From positions 5,933,943-5,997,942 of the forward strand of contig JAUJYN010000012.1 of NCBI GenBank assembly GCA_030737835.1: 64,000 bases of DNA, read 5' to 3'. The notes below the pieces were generated by a model. The model worked only from the letters and a program-made list of their open reading frames with translations. It searched no databases and had not been told where the DNA came from. Shown here piece by piece: positions 24,330-35,699 of this stretch. The translations under genes were made by a program, and so were the position numbers. Source of the DNA: Acorus gramineus (lineage: Eukaryota; Streptophyta; Magnoliopsida; Acorales; Acoraceae). Numbering within the stretch: position 1 is the stretch's first letter; the number at the start of each line of letters is the position of its first letter.

Positions 24330-24560
24330 AATATTTTTTTACAGTCCAAAATACAGTCTTATATACCTCATTAAGGATCCAATGAAACATATACCTCGTT
24401 AAATTTTTTTATACACTTACTAAAAATGTGTTCATTCAACTTGAAATGGAGGATGTACACTTTTTAAAAATCATATACCTCATTAGATGATATTTACTAT
24501 TAAAAAAATAAAAGTTTTTATTGGTAAAAATGAATGAGTCTAATATTTTCGTAAGAGTGC
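24330..24560 (+). repeat. Dispersed repeat family A
   Basis: Carries 'acagtccaaaatacagtc', 'aaacatatacctcgtta', 'acacttactaaaaatgtg', 'tcaacttgaaatggag' and 'atacctcattagatgata'. The adjacent 24560-24760 holds a second, AT-rich repeat with the palindrome 'gtagtatatactac'. Confidence 0.65.
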
Positions 24561-25020
24561 TGATACACACAGTCCATTTTGTAGCCTATTTTACAGCCTC
24601 ATACGCTATGATAACGTAGTATATACTACACTATCATAGTATATGAGGTCCTATCATAGTATATGACCCAAATTGTTTTTCGTTTTTTTACCATGAAAAA
24701 AATACACTAATGTATCTCAGTATATACTTCATTTTATATAACAGAATGCACTTCAAATGGTAAGTGTATGATTTTAAAAAAAAAAATAGGATGGACCGCA
24801 GTTGGGGCTGCAATACATGTATATTTTTCCTTTTCGTAACCAAATGAGTAGGACATCAAGACTGTTGTGTATGGGCCTTAGTCCAGCCCACTTTAGGGCC
24901 CACATAAGGGGCTTATGCATGCAAACTTGCATGTACATGTACATATAAGCACATGTGGTATAACCGAGTTCTGTTACACTCAATTACAAAATTTAAAACA
25001 TAGTCCAAATCTCATACCCC

Positions 25021-26945
25021 ATGTCAGCCAGTCCACGTGTATTTTTTGTTAATTCCACGTCAGCATCCAAAAAAGGTTGCAAAAATTTTCTCTCTCAAAA
25101 GTTCTCACCCAGTTTTTTGGGCTGCCACTCTGTTTTGTATCCATTATTTTTCTTCCCTTCCTATATTGTTTCTCTTTCTCTCTCTCTCTCTCCTTGGCGG
25201 CAACCATCACAGACTAGCTACAATAGCTCCATGACAATGCAGTAAATATTCTTCGTTTGCAGTCAGGAGACATAAAACAGGTATATACATCATTTGCATA
25301 AGATTTCAACATTTATTTGTCTCTATCTTTTGTTTAGAATACTTTTTTGTCTTTCATGGTAGCTTTTTCATCTAAGGAAGTTGTAAAGTTGAAGAAGATG
25401 ACAAATTCAACTTTGTTCACCATTCTTCATCAACATATAATTTCCTCTCTTTCTTTTTGTAATGCATATGTACAGATGTTTAATACGTGTATATTTACTT
25501 AAATGTCGCATGTAAATCGCAGATGTTTGTCATAGACCAAATGGAGATGAATGGTTTGGAACAGCTTGGAGAGAGCGTTGACGTTGAACCACAAGCTGAA
25601 GGAAACCACGATGAAGAAGCTGAAGTCATTAGACATTATGAAGCAAATGAGGACTTGATAACTAGGATGGAGTTTAATTAATAGTATTGAGGAAGGATTT
25701 TCTCGGTACAAGGCAATTGTTTTTTGCTGTGATTTTGGTGTCACTAGGAATGAAAGAAGATTCACTGCCAATGGTGACTTGAAGGCGGTTATTTTTACAT
25801 ATTCAAAGGAGGAAAAACTGAAAAAGAAAGGACGAAACTACCATAATCACAGCGTCTCTCAAGTTCTATATAAATCCACTTGTAAAACCAATTGCAAAAC
25901 TAGGATGCAAATTGGTATTAGATGAAAAATGGGTAATAGATCTCCTTTTTCTTGACCAACTCTCTCGCTCGGGTTGACATAGATGCACCCTAGCTTTTTT
26001 ACCAAAGGGTACCTAATATTCATATTATTTTTTAATTTTCCTTCTTTTCCCTCGGATACAGCTCGACTTAGACTCTCAATCCTCAGTCACAGCCTAGTTT
26101 CTCCTTCCACCTCACTATATACCAAATTATCTATACACTCATTGACTCCACCCACCAGAACACTGCGATCCGCTTAGCCTTCGGGCTCTCCTTTACACCT
26201 AAGAGATCAACTCTGGAATGTTCTATCTTTTGTCCTTGGTATACCTATCAATTCGCTTAGATGCGACGAAGCATAGGAAGCAAATACCGCTAAACCACGT
26301 TTGCAACAAACCGTAAACAAATACTTCTTTCCCCACTAAGCGAAAGGGAGGGATTATGTAGGGTGTAGAGTGACAGGAGAGTAAGACCGAAGGAAGTATC
26401 CATATAATACAACATATGTTTAATGCAACGCAATGGTGATCACAATCATGCAGTGGACCCAAGACTCACAATTTCACAGATCTCATCGCGCACTGACCGC
26501 ACACGCCATGAAACAACTGACCATTAATGATACTGTAGGACTTCCTCTGTGCAAGACATTTGATGTTCTAGCATATGAAGGGGTAGGCTATGACAATCTT
26601 CCATACACTGAACAAGACTATCAAAATTATCTTCAAAGAGTTGGACGCCAATAGCTCAGGGAGGGAGATGTTGAAGCTCTACTATAGTATTTTAGCAAGC
26701 AACAGGAGTTGAATGCACTTCTTTCATAGGATCGATTGGCACAAAGAGGGAAAGCTGGAAAAATGTATTTTGGGAAGATGCACGTTGTCGAGCCTCATAT
26801 CAGTATTTCAGATATGTTGTTTCATTTGACACCACACATCTAACAAATAGGTACACAATATCATTTGCACCCTTTGTAGGAATGAACCATTATGGGTAGT
26901 CAATTTTGCTTGGTTGTGGATTGTTGGCTGACCAAAACCTTGGTA
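25021..26945 (+). pseudogene. FAR1-related gene relic (transposase-derived transcription factor)
   Basis: FAR1/FHY3 proteins are plant regulators derived from Mutator-like transposases. A C/T-rich leader (25090-25200) precedes a 'gtaaatcgcag' acceptor, and the coding part opens at about 25523 (MFVIDQMEMNGLEQLG). The DNA-binding domain follows in pieces: 'DLITRMEFN', 'SIEEGF', 'CCDFGVTRNERRF', 'CKTNCKTRMQ', 'LVLDEKWVID'. After about 490 unrelated bases comes 'DHNHAVDPRL' (26438 on), the conserved zinc-ligand HNH. The start of the transposase-like domain continues as 'CKTFDVLAYEGVGYDNLPYT', 'GDVEALL*YFSKQQELN', 'NVFWEDARCRASYQYF', 'VVSFDTTHLTNRY' and 'PFVGMNHYG*SILLGCGLLA'. There are at least four frameshifts or stops, and nothing of the family's C-terminal half follows. 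It is a broken gene. Confidence 0.75.
25946..26430. other. Insertion interrupting the FAR1 relic
   Basis: About 485 bp without similarity to FAR1 proteins separate the 'KWVID' strand from the 'DHNH' motif, which are normally about a dozen residues apart. I could not find terminal repeats or a target duplication. A retained intron is unlikely because no convincing splice signals match the frame. Confidence 0.45.
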
Positions 26946-27162
26946 AAGTTTTTATTTTCTTGAAACATGTTTTCTGAATCAAGGAAATCTAAGAACCTTT
27001 GAGATAATAATGTCTATGAATTACTAGTTGCACTGAAGAGTCCATAGGTGGTTTAAGCAAGCATGTTTAGAGCAAACTTATGCTTCAAATGTATCATCAT
27101 TTATATGGTCTCAAATAATCTAGTCTTTGGTGAGTGTTATGTGATTATATTTGTGAATGCAG

Positions 27163-28406
27163 TACATCCCCTATAAGTTTTCAATTTTGAATGGATTCCA
27201 GAAAAAATGAGAAATTATTGTGCAGGATCCTGGAGGGAGGGAATGGCAGTTGAAGATTTCTGGCAGTGGTAACAACTGGCGTTTTCGTGGGGGGTGGCTC
27301 AATCTTGCTGGAGATAATTAATGGTCTAGAAGTAGGAGATGTTTGTATTTTTGAATTTAACCCCAAAGGAGACCACAATATTATGGATCTCCGCATTGTA
27401 AAAATGAAGTCTAAACCGAACCTTTGTGAGAAAGACACCTCCCCTTCTGCTCAAAAGAACTCTGAAGAACACGGAACTGAATATAAAATCGAAAAGCAGC
27501 ATCCAAGTAGTAAGTTTCTAGTCCATGTGGAATGAATGTGGACATTTTGTAGGATTTTTTTTAATGTCGTTAGATTGAGCTCCATAAGACTTTTTTTCTG
27601 GTCAGGATGTACTAAACAAAGATCATGGTTGACAGTCTCTATGAACACATACAATATTCACAAGTCCTACACGGTGAGGTTCATTTGTCTAATTTATATT
27701 CTTTAAATCTTTGTTGAAACGAAGATAGTTAAATGTGATGTTTGACAATGTGCGTGTGTATATATAGTAGACTCTCCATAGCTTGCAGAGTTTTAAAACA
27801 GTAAAGTAGTGTGCAGACATGTTGATTAAGTGCTTCAATTAAAGCTGCTTTTGAAATTAGATTCCTAAGAAGCATACATTCGTTTGGATTGATGGAAAAG
27901 CTCCTTTTTTAATGGCTTATACTAAAAGTTTATACGTTTGGGTTAAGTTTGATTCCTGGAAAAGTAGAATCATCCAAACATGCTTGCAAATATTACCTCG
28001 AGTTTGGAACTGATTGTGGGTGGATTCTGATTTTGTGGGATTCAGTTCTTCCCAGAATCAATTGTAAATTGGTGTTTCATGTATATAAATCCTAGATATC
28101 AAGTTTTAATAATCATGTTTGCTTTCAAAATATATTTGCTAGGAATCAGAAAATGCTGAGATTCTTGGATAGAAAACCAACATTTTATTCCATCAATGTC
28201 TTTCACATTTCGATTGAATGGAATGTATGAAAAGTGAGTTCTCTTTTGTTGTTGCTTCATCAGGTACTCCATTTCTATCATCAATTGGAGAAAGTAGCCT
28301 TGAAAAGTCTGATGTGGCCGAACCAACAAAGACAACTAACCAAGAAAAATGGGAAGGTGATCAAATGAAGAAGAGGGCAAATGAGTTGCAGTCATCTGCA
28401 ATTTGA
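27163..28406 (+). pseudogene. B3-domain (REM-like) gene relic, 3' part
   Basis: B3 domains bind DNA in plant transcription factors. After the acceptor 'tgaatgcag' an exon reads YIPYKFSILNGFQKK*EII, 'VQDPGGREWQLKIS', 'WRFRGGWLNLAGDN' and 'GLEVGDVCIFEF', the C-terminal two thirds of a B3 fold. A TGA at 27208-27210 interrupts it. Four extra bases (TAAT, 27319-27322) shift the frame just before the 'GLEVGDVC' strand. The frame then runs to 27535 with a polar tail. A second exon is plausible after 'tgcttcatcag' (about 28264-28406), ending 'ELQSSAI' and stop. The start of the B3 domain is missing; upstream is the FAR1 relic. Function is presumably lost. Confidence 0.7.
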
Positions 28407-30010
28407 GTATTTTCTCTTGAATGATACTCCAAGAATTCTAAAGAACTGTCCTAAGTAAGTTCCATGCAATCTCCAAATTCACTAATGAAGCTCACCGTCA
28501 GGCCTTTGTTCTTGTGGCAGATCCGGAGACAAGGTCTCTCTGGATTAAACATGATTATGGGTCCACTCATAATATGTAGTTAGATGAATGACTGATTGGT
28601 AGTTGTTGGTTTAACTGATGTTTTGTCAAATGGTTTGTGCTGGGGACTAATTATCTTTTTGGTTGAATGTTTTGTTGGGTGGTTGTAGCAAGCATTGTTT
28701 TGAATTATGCAATCTGGTTGTTTCTTATCAATTATGAAGGGCTCCTAATCCCCCTCATAAAAATTTATTATCTGGGTTTTGTTTTTTGGATTTTTTTCTT
28801 TTAAACTTGCACTTCTTTCTCTTTTATTTTGTTTGCTGTTTAATTATTTTATATTCATCTTTTAATGTATTTTATTTTATTTATATTTTTTATAAAGCAT
28901 ATTATGTCACTGAATTTTTGTTATAAATATTTTTTTATATTTTTATTTTATTCTGTTTTTTTTTTCTATTTTTTAAAACGTTGTATCAACATAATTGTTT
29001 TTTATCCATGAGTATCACTGGGATAATGAATTTGACCCATTAGATTGTGTCTCTGATTTGTTAAAGATGATATTTTGTTTGGTTATATTCAGTCCATTAG
29101 TACCACTGGTCCACTATGATGATGAGTTTCTTACAAGTTACAACCAGATGTTCACCTTTCATTTTTTCTGTGCCTTATGAATTTGATTTATGAAAAATGC
29201 TGGCACTGAAAGTCATCATATAGAAGCACAAAGAAATCCAACCACCGACCCAAGTTTTTAATTCACCAATCATTAAAAGGGAAGCTGGGGAGGGTAAAAG
29301 GAGGAGATTGAGAGATAGGCCTGGTTACTGAAGAAAGAAAGGTCTGTCCTTCCCCGCCAGGCGCACCATGTTGAGCATCACTTCTCGCTTACGACGATGA
29401 TGTGTTGTCAGAGACCAGACATGGAAGAAGCATGGATTGATGAAGTTCTACAATGACATCATATCGTGCTGGGGTATGATATAAGTATATTCGTCCCTTA
29501 TAGTTATACTAAGATACATAACAATCCATGCTGAATAGATAAATTTTTATTTAATTGTCTTTTCTGTTATTCTCATTAGGAAACGTAAAATTGATCTTTT
29601 TATTGTTTAGTTCACCTTGAATAAAGCAAGGATAAGTCGTAGATAAGAGATGTATAAGAGTTTATGACTTTTTAAATGACAACTATACCCCTACATAAAT
29701 TATTTGTGTTTGGGAATAAGTATGAGAGATGTGTGTGTGATATGATAGATGTGACAATTTTTGGAATTTGTGCAGAGAGTGTTAGGTTACATAAAAAATT
29801 TTAAAATGACAGAGAAATGTATTTTTATCCATTGGCATAGATAAGCCTGATAAGCAATTCCACCATTTACTTAGAATAGTTATCAGGCATTATCCTAGCT
29901 TATCCAGACATAGCTATCAAGGTTTATTCTTGTCAAACAAACAGCTGTTTGCGGGCTATTCTACTGTATTCTCCCATATCCATTGTTTATCCTTCACCCC
30001 AAACGGGAGG
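28407..30010. other. 3' flank of the B3 relic and AT-rich DNA
   Basis: 28520-28690 resembles 40205-40420 (shared 'gagacaagg', 'catgattatgggtccactc' and following sequence). 29590-30010 has 'gataagc' and 'cttatcc' motifs and ends 'ccaaacgggagg', suggesting a decayed element of the 'gtttgg' type. No gene seen. Confidence 0.4.
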
Positions 30011-30909
30011 TAATTCTCTCCATCTCTTTCCTAATGGTGATGTAGGACAAATCTAGGACCTATTTTAGATTTGTTAGTTTGGGTTCTTTTCTATTTCAAA
30101 TTTGAATAATGTAATTGTTAGAATAAATTTGTTAGTAATATCTATCTTTAGTTCACAAAAAAACAAAGTTTGTTAATATTTTAATTGTTATGATTTGTTA
30201 ATTTGATATTGTAATCAATTGTGGTTAGAAAAAGTTTTTTAGTATTTAATATCTATATAGTTGATTATATTTATTTATTTATATTAATCTATTAAGACAA
30301 TTGTATAATATGGGTGCAAGGATATTTTAAACAATTCATGTGATTTCTATTACAAAAATATTTTTTAAAAATATTTATCAATATATGTTCTCAAATAGCT
30401 TCTACTTCAAAAATAATAAGACCATTCTTTAAAAGTAAATTCATCGAGAATGAATTTTTTATAAAAATAATTCTAGACAAGTTATCAAATTATGAATAAG
30501 AGAGCACATCTCTGAATAACCTAAACTGCGCGGGGCATTAATTTGCCCACATGTCACCTACTGAGGGCGTCCTCAGCGGATTTTTTTCCACGTCTCATAC
30601 GCATTCTATTGGATTCCTTCCATTTGTTTTGGACAGGCATCATCTACCTCGGGACTTTCAGTAAGTACTCTCTTTAATTACCTTTCTCTTCCCTCCATGC
30701 ACGTGTTCAATGTCACTAACGTTTTCAACAGATTGAGGGCGCTGTTACTTTATTATTAATCCTGTAAAATATATTCAATGAAATATGACTTGTCTCTTCA
30801 ATTGCATTTTATATATTTTATTAGATATCTTATAAAATATATGATATAGTGAGATATGATTTATTAAATTTTAAAAAAATTTATCAGAGTTCATTTAAAT
30901 ACGAGTGAT

Positions 30910-31170
30910 ATTACACTCAGTTTTTTTCAGTTCAAAACACAATTTTATATACCACTTTAGAAATCTAGTGAAACATATACCTCGTTAGATGCTGTATATA
31001 ACACATTAAAAAATTTCTTACCCTTAATAAAAATGGGTTCATTCAACTCGAAATGAAGCGATATACACTTTTTATCAAAGCATATTCTTACTATTTTTTA
31101 AAAAATAAAAACATGTAAGGTCTGAGTTTTGATTGGTGAATGTGAATGGGTCGGGGATCAGCGCCACTCT
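30910..31170 (+). repeat. Dispersed repeat family A, inside the large inverted-repeat element
   Basis: Carries 'ttacactcagtttttttcag', 'aaacatatacctcgttagat', 'tcaactcgaaatgaagcg', 'tatcaaagcatat' and 'gtaaggtctgagttttgat', closely matching the copy at 60990-61275. Confidence 0.75.
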
Positions 31171-31451
31171 CCTGGCCGCCTCTCTTGTTCAACTAAAAGT
31201 CTAAATCCCAACATATTATTCTAGTGACCAATGAAATAATCCAAAAATTTGTATAAAAATGTCACATGCAGAACATAATTGTGTTAGAAATCCAATTGAA
31301 ACAAATACTGCCATTTTTTTGAGTTTTGAGCAAACTCAAAAAAAAAGTGATGATGATCCATATTCATAAACACCATTTCCCCCATGAAAAAAAAATAAAA
31401 AAAATTGAAAACCCTTAACACTTACATATTTACAAATCCTAAAAAATTCAC

Positions 31452-31555
31452 AAAACAAAAAATAAAAGCCCTAGCTAATCAAAGTTACAAATGAAATAAA
31501 AAAACAAAAATAAAAGCCCTAGCTAATCAAAGTCACAAATGAAATAAAAAAACCC
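31452..31555 (+). repeat. 51-bp tandem duplication
   Basis: The unit 'aataaaagccctagctaatc' plus the following 'aaagtyacaaatgaaat' occurs twice head-to-tail with one or two differences. Confidence 0.8.
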
Positions 31556-31589
31556 TAAATAATAAGATCAAAGAATATAAAAGAAATGC

Positions 31590-31936
31590 TTACAAAGAAT
31601 GTTATGTCAGGGTGTGGATGATGCCCGGATTGGGGACGGTATGGGACGGGTACGATTCGGGGGAAGGGGTACCGGATGGAGCTGCCTACGTGAGGAGGGG
31701 AGTCACCCGCGTGAAGAGGTGTGGATGTGGAAAAAAATTGCAGAGAGAGAGAGAGATGGGTCGATTGGCAGAGGACGAAGGGTCTCAAAGGGTTATTTAG
31801 GGAGGGGTATATTGGGAATATAGGTTTTTATTTTTTTTTAATCAGACTGTCGGATTGGTGGACCACGAATCAGACGGACGAGATCGCGTTGCGCACTTAG
31901 TCGGCCTCCCTCACGTCCCGCAACAAATCAGCTGCC

Positions 31937-31940
<4 letters not shown>
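31590..31940. other. GC-rich cargo-like block within the large inverted-repeat element
   Basis: Base composition jumps to GC-rich ('ggacggtatgggacgggta', 'gtcacccgcgtgaagagg'), with a (GA)n run at 31742-31756. The block sits in the single-copy centre between the long arms. I recognise no protein in any frame. It may be a captured gene fragment, as in Pack-MULEs, but that is inference. Confidence 0.35.

Positions 31941-31976
<36 letters not shown>
31939..31976. repeat. (TA)n microsatellite
   Basis: Near-perfect TA dinucleotide run. Confidence 0.85.
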
Positions 31977-31980
<4 letters not shown>

Positions 31981-33145
31981 GGAGAAGACAAAATTGATTG
32001 TTTGAAGCATGGACAGAACCGGAAGCGCCCTTTGTTTCAAAGAGAGGAGGACGGGTTAGAGGCAATCAAGAAAGCTACATAGGTGAATATATATCCTACG
32101 AAAAAGTGGGCTAATAAACTCTGATAAATTTTTAAAAAATTTAACAAGTCATGTCTCACTGTATATATTTTACAAGATGACTAATAAAGTATATAAAATA
32201 CATTTGAAGAAATAAGTCATATCTCACTGTATATATTTTATCGGATGACTAATAAAGTAACAGCGCCCTCAATCTATTGAAAACTGAGTGTAACATCACT
32301 CATATTTAAATGAACTCTAATAAAAATTTTAAAAATTTAATAATTCATATCTCACCTTATTATATATTTTATAAAATAAGTAATAAAATATATAAAATGC
32401 AGAGGCAAGTCATATTTGATTGAATATATTTTACAGGATTAATAATACGCCCTCAATGTATTGAAAACGTCAGTGTCATTGAACACATGCATGGAGGGAA
32501 AAAAAAGATAATTAAAGAGAGTACTTACTGAAAGTCCCGAGGTAGATGATGCCTGTCCAAAACATATGGAAGGAATCCAATAGAATGCGTATGAGATACG
32601 AAAAAAAATCCGCTGAGGTCTTCCTCAGTGGATTTTCGCTGGGGACGCCCTCAGTGGGTGACATGTGGGCAAACTAATGCCCCGTGCAATGTAGGTTATT
32701 TAGGGGTGTGTTCTCTTGTACACAACTTGTCTAGAAGTTATTTTTAAAAAATGAGTTTATTGTTTATAAAATAGAAATTGTTTGAGAACACATATTGATA
32801 AATATTTTTAAAAAATACTTTTGTAATAGAAATCATATGAATTATTTAAAATATTCTTGCACCCATATTATATAATTATCTTAATAGATCAATATAAATA
32901 AATAAATATAATCAACTATATAGATATTAAATACTTTTCTAACCACAATTGGTTATAATATCAAATTAACAAATCCTATCAATTAAAATATTAACAAACT
33001 TTGTTTTTTGTGAACAAAAGATAGATATTACTAACAAATTTATTCTAACAATTAAATTATTCAAATTTAAAATAGAAAAGAATCCAAACTAACAAATTAA
33101 AGAATAAGTCCTACATCACCATTAGGAAAGAGATGAAGAGAATTA

Positions 33146-33720
33146 AAGAATAAGGAGATTAAGAGTGAATGAATAAGAAGAGAATAAGGAGAGATAAACA
33201 ATAAGAATGCAAAAAGAAGGAGAGAATTAAAGAGGGAGAGAATAAGGAGAGAATTAAAGAATAAGGAGATTAAGAGGTAGAGAATAAGTCGATTTCCCAT
33301 TAAAAGCACTAAAACAACCTATTCTTCGACAACCATTCTCAGACTGAGAGACAGAGTCTACAAAACAACCTATTCTCTGATAAACCCCCCCATTTGAACT
33401 CTGATAAAGAGATTAAGATGCTTGCGATCTCAGACAACCTATTCTCTTATATGAAATATGACATAAGGTGTGGAGGGAGGTGACCGAACGTAAGAGAGTA
33501 GTGCTCCAATGAGTACTACAAACGATATCTCGAATCCAGTGATCAACCAATAAGGAGCTTAAGAATGAAAGAATAAGGAGAGAATTAAAGAGGGAGATAA
33601 AGAATAAGGAGAGAATTAAAGAGGGAGATAAAGAATAAGGAGAGAACAGGGAGAGATAAAGAATATGAAAGAAAGAATAAGGAGATTAAGAATAAGGAGA
33701 GAATCAGAAAGTGAGCCCAT
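33146..33720 (+). repeat. Purine-rich degenerate minisatellite
   Basis: Repeated units such as 'agaataaggagagaattaaa' and 'gagggagataaagaataagg' occur many times with variation, interrupted at 33290-33540 by less repetitive DNA. The motif 'gagaatta' is also the outermost end of the adjacent inverted-repeat element. Confidence 0.65.
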
Positions 33721-34625
33721 CAATAAAAGAGAACAACGAGCGTTGAGATCTCATAAGCTCCTTGAATCCACGAGGACTCATTGAATCCATAAGGAAGAAA
33801 GCCCCAAGAGAGTGGAAATTCGAAATATTATTGATAAAAAACTGTCAACCCTAGATTACAAGTCTGCTATTTATATGAGATCATAGATCATAGGAATTGA
33901 TAGAAATCAATTCCAATCTGTTATGATTTAGATATCACAAATATAAAACTTACTAAAAATAGTAAAACCGCTAATTTAAAGCACTAAATGAATGAATTTT
34001 TGAAAAATAAGAATTATTAGTTATATAACAACTAATCCAGAAGATCTCCTCGATATATTTCACCATGTAAAATTTCGTGCGATTCTGATATTATGACCGT
34101 TGATTTGTAATTTATATGTGGACCTATTTTAGTGGTCCCATCTGCATAATCTGTCCTACATCAAATTGATAAGATTGAGATAAAATTTTAACTTTAAAAT
34201 ATAACCCTTATCTTATCATAGAAGCAATGAAGAATGCGTAATATATATATCATGCATTTATTTGTAAAAAATAAAAAATAAAAAAAATTCAGCTACTCAA
34301 AATTCAAAAATCAGTTATTTACCCAAATTCACCTCCGAAAGTTATATCAAACTAACTAGATATATCATGTAACGCCCTTCTTGAGGAAAAAATAAAATCA
34401 TTAAGGAACAAATTTTGGATATGCATTCCCGCCTTTATTTATAGTCACACAGGTACACCCCCTTCACCCTCCAAAACATAAAGAAACCCTCCCAAGAACC
34501 AGACACACAGAGTCCCCAAACCACCATTACCCCTCTTGAAGGTTCTCTCTCTCTCAAACACTAGTTTTAAAATTCTTGTTAAGTTTCCCACAAAGAACCA
34601 ACGTTTTGCGTTTTCTTTTCAAGAA
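33721..34625. promoter_or_regulatory. Upstream region and 5' leader of the DUF295 gene
   Basis: AT-rich DNA leads to a TATA-like 'tttatttatag' at 34433-34443. After it comes a C/A-rich leader (34450-34560) with a (CT) stretch at 34545-34555, typical of plant 5' UTRs. The transcription start is not determined. No other gene lies between 33721 and the ATG. Confidence 0.4.
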
Positions 34626-35699
34626 ATGGAAGCGAAAAGATCCAATCATGGGTTCCCTCTGCTCTTGCTCTCCTGTAGACCCACCACCACCAACAACAGG
34701 CGCAACCGCTCCCTCTACAGCCCACTCGAGCCCAAGTTGCACCCCATCGGACTCCCCGATCGATCGCGTCCGGAGAGATGCCTCGGATCCTCATCGGACG
34801 GTTGGCTTTGCATGGCCGACGACAGCCTCCAACTCTACCTACTCAACCCCTTCTCCAATTCAGTGGTCATCCTCCCTCCCCTGCGCACCACCTTACTTCC
34901 CATGCCCAGGCCTCACCCCCGTCACCGCCGCTCCCTTACATTCTCCGTCATCCGTCGCAACAATGAGGGAATCGAATTGATCGGGTCTGGGGCGTACGTT
35001 CGCGATGAGTACTTGCAAAAGGCGGTCTGGTCTGCAAAACCAACGGACCCCAATTGCGTCATCGTCTTGCTTTGGCAGACGCCCCATAGCATTGTGTGTT
35101 GCAGGCGAGGAGATGAGCAGTGGACGGTCATCAGGACTTCGTTGAGTTTCGTATCGGATGCCATCTTTTACAGGGAGAAGTTATACGTGGTGGGCTGTGA
35201 GAAGACGATGCGTGTGGTGGCTATCGATCTACTCCACCAAGAAGAACAAGAGATGGTGATGCCTGAGTTTGGTTTTCATATTGACTTGGGAGACCAGATG
35301 TATCTTGCAGAAGGTCCATCAGGGCTGTTGTTCACTGTGAGGCACCTGTTGCATTGGGTCCATGATGTAGCGTATGTGACTCTGGGGTTTGAGACATTCA
35401 GATTCGATGAGACGGTGAAAAAGTGGGTGAAGACTGATAGCTTGGGTGATGGGATGCTGTTCTTGGGTCAGAATACCTCAATGTGGGTATCTTGTAGTGA
35501 TTTCAAGAAATGCAGAGGGAATTGCATCTATTTCACGGATGACTACATGGACGATTCCACATCCAATCTTGCTAGTGTGGGTATGGGAGAGGATTCGGGT
35601 GTTTTCCACCTGGATGACGAGAGCTTCGGATCGATCTACGACGACGAAGATATGAAGTGGAAATATCCTTATCCAGTGTGGGTTGTTCTCGATCCATAA
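34626..35699 (+). CDS. DUF295 (KIB1-4 beta-propeller) domain protein, no F-box
   Basis: This intact single-exon gene encodes 357 residues. The start at 34626 has a good plant context (aagaaATGg) and is the first in-frame ATG; the frame is open for 30 codons upstream but without an ATG. Family landmarks are in order: 'LYSPLEPKLHPIGLPD' (30-45), 'RCLGSSSDGWL' (51-61), 'LYLLNPFSNSVVILPPL' (70-86), 'DAIFYREKLYVVG' (178-190), 'MYLAEGPSGLLFTVR' (225-239), 'DSLGDGMLFLGQNTS' (271-285), 'RGNCIYFTDD' (297-306) and a closing 'DSGVFHLDDES'. DUF295 proteins often carry an N-terminal F-box; none is present, and there is no room for one before the propeller. Such F-box-less members are common. The exact role is unknown. 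An AATAA-like signal lies about 210 bp after the stop. Confidence 0.88.
   Translation: MEAKRSNHGFPLLLLSCRPTTTNNRRNRSLYSPLEPKLHPIGLPDRSRPERCLGSSSDGWLCMADDSLQLYLLNPFSNSVVILPPLRTTLLPMPRPHPRHRRSLTFSVIRRNNEGIELIGSGAYVRDEYLQKAVWSAKPTDPNCVIVLLWQTPHSIVCCRRGDEQWTVIRTSLSFVSDAIFYREKLYVVGCEKTMRVVAIDLLHQEEQEMVMPEFGFHIDLGDQMYLAEGPSGLLFTVRHLLHWVHDVAYVTLGFETFRFDETVKKWVKTDSLGDGMLFLGQNTSMWVSCSDFKKCRGNCIYFTDDYMDDSTSNLASVGMGEDSGVFHLDDESFGSIYDDEDMKWKYPYPVWVVLDP

Larger units (their letters stand above)
30011..33145. mobile_element. 3.1-kb element with inverted arms of about 0.9 kb
   Basis: The left arm (30011-30923) and right arm (32281-33145) are inverted copies over nearly their full length. Examples are 'cctaatggtgatgtaggac' against 'gtcctacatcaccattagg', and 'tcatctacctcgggactttc' against 'gaaagtcccgaggtagatga'. 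The central 1.36 kb holds a repeat family A copy, a 51-bp duplication and a GC-rich block (31600-31930). No transposase is seen. Such architecture fits long-TIR Mutator-like or foldback elements, but no 9-bp duplication could be found. The right outer edge merges into a purine-rich minisatellite. Confidence 0.75.

Noticed and set aside
33466..33500. Third LTR start ('ggtgtggagggaggtgac')
   Set aside because: Only the first nine bases agree with the LTRs at 181 and 3023; no LTR body, end or duplication follows.
34536..34625. 30-codon N-terminal extension of the DUF295 frame starting at a TTG
   Set aside because: Plant nuclear genes start at ATG; the extension has no family similarity and the ATG at 34626 has a good context.
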